Of a stretch of 7,939 nt of DNA, positions 6,346 to 7,939 are shown one piece after another; the stretch's first letter is position 1; each line of letters opens with the position of its first letter. Where the stretch lies: contig CAZGRL010000150.1 of the NCBI GenBank assembly GCA_964528155.1, positions 1 to 7,939 on the forward strand, in the 5' to 3' direction. A program made the translations under genes and the position numbers. The DNA comes from G001797105 sp964528155 (GTDB lineage: Bacteria; Chloroflexota; Anaerolineae; Anaerolineales; E44-bin32). The notes below the pieces were generated by a model. That model was not told the DNA's origin. It searched no databases and saw only the letters and a program-made list of their open reading frames with translations.

Positions 6346-7425
6346 TCATTCATCGTCTGGCTGGCTCACCTCCTTTTCTTCCGACTTCCGACGCAATGAG
6401 CTGCGTCGGATGACCAGGGTCGGCTCGATCAGCACGGCGCGCGGTTCGTCCGGCTCGTGTCCGTCCCAGGCCGATTCGATGATGCGGATGACTCCTTCGA
6501 CGGCCGTCCGGCCCAGATGGATCTGGTCCTGATCCACAGTGGTCAGCGGCGGCCAGAAGAACGCGCCTTCGGGGATGTTGTCGAACCCGACGATCCCCAG
6601 ATCGTCGGGGACGGAGATATTGTTGCGGCAGGCGTACTGCAAGGCGCTCAGGGCCATCTGGTCGTTGGCGACGAAGACGGCGTCCATCTCGGGGTACTGG
6701 TCGTGCAGGTCCTGGATCGCCTGCGCGCCGGAGGCGGACGACCAGTTGCCTTCGACGCGCGCCCGGTCGTCGTACTCGAGCCCGGCCTGGATGAGCGCGT
6801 CCTTCCAGGCGGCGGTGCGTTCGCGCGCTTCCCACCAATCCATCGGCCCGGAGATGTGACCGATGTGGCGATAGCCCTGTTCGATCAGGTGATTGACGGC
6901 CATGTGTGCGCCGATGTAGTTGTCGACGGCGACGATGTGCATCCCCGGGCGTGGCTGCATGGTGAGATAGACGATGGGCACGTCCAGGTCGAGCGAGAAG
7001 GCGTCGACCCAACTGCGGTTATCGCCGACCTCGGGGACGGCCCAGATGATGCCGTCGACGTGGCGGGCGAGCAGTTTTTGGAACACGGCGCTGACGTCGT
7101 TGGAGTCGAAGCGCGGCTGTTCTTTAAGGAGGAGGGAGTAGCCCAGGGCTTCGGCAGCGCCGGTGATCCCGTTGAGGGTGCGGCTGGGTCCGATGAACTT
7201 GAGCCCGGCGGTGACCACGCCCAGGGTATAGGAGCGTTGGCGGATCAGGCTGCGGGCCAGGGCGCTGGGCTGGTAGCCGAGCCGGTCGATGATGTCCTGG
7301 ACGCGTTTGCGTGTTTCGGGGGATACGTCGGGCCGTTCGTTGATCACGCGGGAGACGGTCTGGGTGGAGACTCCGGCGGCGGCGGCGACTTCTTTGATGG
7401 TGGGTCGTAGGGAGCGGTGGGGCAC
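6346..7425 (-). CDS. LacI-family transcriptional regulator
   Basis: Sugar-responsive DNA-binding protein, 359 residues, slightly longer than typical LacI proteins (about 330-350). The N-terminal helix-turn-helix is clear: PTIKEVAAAAGVSTQTVSRV (8-27) and INERPDVSPETRKRV, with hinge segment PSALARSLIRQRS (53-65). The remainder is a periplasmic-binding-protein-like effector domain (YTLGVV near 66 to about 340, including DDLGIVGFDNIPEG and LTTVDQ), where a sugar ligand normally changes DNA affinity. The tail RRKSEEKEVSQPDDE is charged and probably disordered. The start is GTG 7425 with a weak GGGAAG 8 nt upstream; no in-frame ATG fits, since the helix-turn-helix begins a few residues in. Its promoter carries an operator-like dyad, suggesting autoregulation, and it lies 165 bp upstream of the transporter in the same direction with no evident terminator. 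Control of the transporter is inferred. Its base composition is clearly more GC-rich than that of the permease genes. Confidence 0.94.
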   Translation of the reverse strand: MPHRSLRPTIKEVAAAAGVSTQTVSRVINERPDVSPETRKRVQDIIDRLGYQPSALARSLIRQRSYTLGVVTAGLKFIGPSRTLNGITGAAEALGYSLLLKEQPRFDSNDVSAVFQKLLARHVDGIIWAVPEVGDNRSWVDAFSLDLDVPIVYLTMQPRPGMHIVAVDNYIGAHMAVNHLIEQGYRHIGHISGPMDWWEARERTAAWKDALIQAGLEYDDRARVEGNWSSASGAQAIQDLHDQYPEMDAVFVANDQMALSALQYACRNNISVPDDLGIVGFDNIPEGAFFWPPLTTVDQDQIHLGRTAVEGVIRIIESAWDGHEPDEPRAVLIEPTLVIRRSSLRRKSEEKEVSQPDDE

Positions 7426-7433
7426 TGTCTGAT

Positions 7434-7469
7434 CTTCCCGTTATCGATCCCGTTATCGTTCACGGTATC
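7434..7469 (-). repeat. Three tandem 12-bp repeats in the regulator leader
   Basis: On the minus strand the units are GATACCGTGAAC (7458-7469), GATAACGGGATC (7446-7457) and GATAACGGGAAG (7434-7445), directly abutting. The last includes the weak ribosome binding site. They may be iterated half-sites for the regulator. Confidence 0.6.
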
Positions 7470-7475
7470 GATAAC
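7440..7475. promoter_or_regulatory. Dyad operator at the regulator promoter (probable autoregulatory site)
   Basis: GTTATCGAT (7440-7448) and ATCGATAAC (7467-7475) are perfect inverted arms. Inside them CCGT (7450-7453) and ACGG (7462-7465) also pair, so 13 of the outer 14 positions are symmetric around 7457.5. Each arm contains a CpG-centred ATCGAT core. It starts directly after the -10 box and covers the expected transcription start, an ideal position for repression. Which protein binds is inferred. Confidence 0.65.
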
Positions 7476-7505
7476 AAGATAGCATGGAAGAAAGAGGCGT
7501 GTCAA
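7476..7505 (-). promoter_or_regulatory. Promoter of the LacI-family regulator
   Basis: On the minus strand, a perfect TTGACA (7500-7505) is followed 18 bp later by TATCTT (7476-7481), which matches TATAAT at 4 of 6 positions. Transcription should begin near 7469, inside the dyad operator, with a leader of about 45 nt to GTG 7425. Confidence 0.65.
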
Positions 7506-7560
7506 TAGATTGGGGGCAATCTGACCGAGGCAGGGGGAATTGTCCAGGCAGGAGGAAGTA

Positions 7561-7622
7561 TTGACCGGGGACGGGGGACGGAAGACGGGCGGACGACGGA
7601 CGGTGGACGATGGACGACGGAC
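7561..7622. repeat. Tandem heptad (NGGACGN) array, forward arm
   Basis: A degenerate 7-bp unit runs in phase: gggacgg (7568), gggacgg (7575), aagacgg (7582), one extra g (7589), then cggacga (7590), cggacgg (7597), tggacga (7604), tggacga (7611) and a partial cggac. It is purine-rich and lies in the intergenic region upstream of the regulator. No coding potential is evident. Confidence 0.7.
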
Positions 7623-7649
7623 CCTCCCTTTCTCCGGTCTCCTCTCTTT

Positions 7650-7719
7650 TGTCCGCGGTCCGCGCATTGGCCGTCCGCCGTCTTCCGTCAGTGGTCTGCC
7701 CACGCGTCGTCCGTCCCGT
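7650..7719. repeat. Tandem heptad array, inverted arm
   Basis: The same type of 7-bp unit in the opposite orientation, more degenerate: ggtccgc (7657), ccgtccg (7671), ccgtctt (7678), ccgtcag (7685), gtcgtcc (7706). Positions 7673-7689 are the reverse complement of 7577-7594 except for one missing base, so the arms could form a large hairpin or cruciform. A pyrimidine-rich centre (7623-7649) separates them. The rest of the gap (7506-7560 and 7720-7755) shows nothing I can assign. Confidence 0.6.
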
Positions 7720-7755
7720 GACCAGAGTGCGATTGGCGCGGTTGACTCGCCCGCC

Positions 7756-7939
7756 CTATAATGAAATATCGTTGCGCATGGGGGAGACCTGGACGCAGCG
7801 GCGCTCGGCTTCTCCCTTGAGAAAGAATTTCCGCATAACACAATGAATGGGCAGATTGCGGTGGATTGCTTCGGCATACTCACGAGTTGAACTAAGCGCT
7901 TCGCGCAGTCCCCTTTTTCCCAAGTAGTTCTCCCAGCAT
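7756..7939 (-). CDS. C-terminal fragment of an unrecognised protein (N-terminus beyond right edge)
   Basis: An open frame enters from the right edge at 7938 and ends at TAG 7756-7758, giving 60 residues. It includes WENYLGKRGLREALSSTREY early and FFLKGEAERRCVQVSP near the end. The mix of charged, aromatic and aliphatic residues, with an amphipathic helix-like REALSSTREYAEAIHRN, looks like a genuine globular protein end. The two other minus-strand frames are interrupted or low-complexity. Function is not recognised. It reads towards the heptad arrays and the regulator promoter, and no U-tract terminator is seen after the stop; the inverted heptad arrays, about 40 bp downstream, are the only large foldable structure. 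No link to the transporter is evident. Confidence 0.6.
   Translation of the reverse strand, partial: CWENYLGKRGLREALSSTREYAEAIHRNLPIHCVMRKFFLKGEAERRCVQVSPMRNDISL

Noticed and set aside
6457..7410. 317-residue plus-strand open frame
   Set aside because: Antisense to the well-supported LacI-type gene; composition (runs of Asp, Gly, Val) is that of a shadow frame in GC-rich DNA, with no recognisable domain.
7733..7762. Plus-strand promoter (TTGGCG, 18 bp, TATAAT)
   Set aside because: The -10 match is perfect but overlaps a stop codon that itself supplies most of the box, the -35 is poor, and no plus-strand gene follows.
7344..7883. 179-residue minus-strand open frame
   Set aside because: Runs through the heptad repeats and into the regulator start in a different frame; low-complexity Arg/Pro/Ser sequence, and the 7756-7939 part is better explained by another frame.
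7894..7901. Third AAGCGCTT site
   Set aside because: Lies inside the partial coding region with no flanking symmetry or promoter; an isolated 8-bp match can occur by chance.
1..7939. CRISPR arrays, tRNA or rRNA genes, insertion sequences
   Set aside because: No spaced direct repeats of CRISPR length, no cloverleaf or rRNA-like segments and no transposase coding were seen on either strand; the heptad arrays have no spacers.

Overview
The window carries one coherent locus, with every convincing gene on the minus strand: a LacI-type regulator followed by a complete sugar ABC importer of the CUT2 (ribose/galactofuranose) class. Gene order and protein sequence match the Escherichia coli ytfQ-ytfR-ytfT-yjfF galactofuranose importer closely. 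The phylum cannot be proven from 8 kb. The long Ala/Pro/Thr linker after the lipidated Cys of the binding protein, the style of the small extracytoplasmic domains and the G/C-rich heptad repeats suggest Chloroflexota, probably Anaerolineae; this is an inference from general familiarity.

Layout in the direction of transcription (right to left). 7939-7756: the C-terminal 60 residues of an unrecognised protein entering from the right edge. 7755-7506: a gene-free stretch dominated by two oppositely oriented arrays of a 7-bp repeat. 7505-7426: a promoter with a perfect TTGACA box, followed by a 36-bp dyad built on 12-bp repeats, probably the regulator's own operator. 7425-6346: the LacI-family regulator. 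6345-6181: a control region with two CpG-centred AAGCGCTT operator-like sites 32 bp apart and a candidate promoter. 6180-5068: the lipoprotein sugar-binding protein. 5067-4949: an intercistronic gap with a perfect 14-bp hairpin. 4948-3428, 3431-2349 and 2352-781: the double ATPase and two permeases, joined by 4-bp ATGA overlaps. 704 to the left edge: a truncated exported protein that is absent from a simple start-to-stop ORF scan because it runs off the window.

The expected working is as follows. The lipid-anchored binding protein captures a sugar and delivers it to a YtfT/YjfF permease pair driven by the YtfR ATPase. The LacI-type protein would sense the sugar or a metabolite and control its own promoter and/or the transporter promoter. 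The intercistronic hairpin probably lets the binding protein be made in excess over the membrane components.

The most unusual point is the second permease. It has about 190 extra residues: a basic linker, one added membrane span and a roughly 140-residue extracytoplasmic domain with four cysteines. The gene immediately downstream also encodes an exported protein. Together they suggest an outside-facing accessory module attached to an otherwise standard importer.
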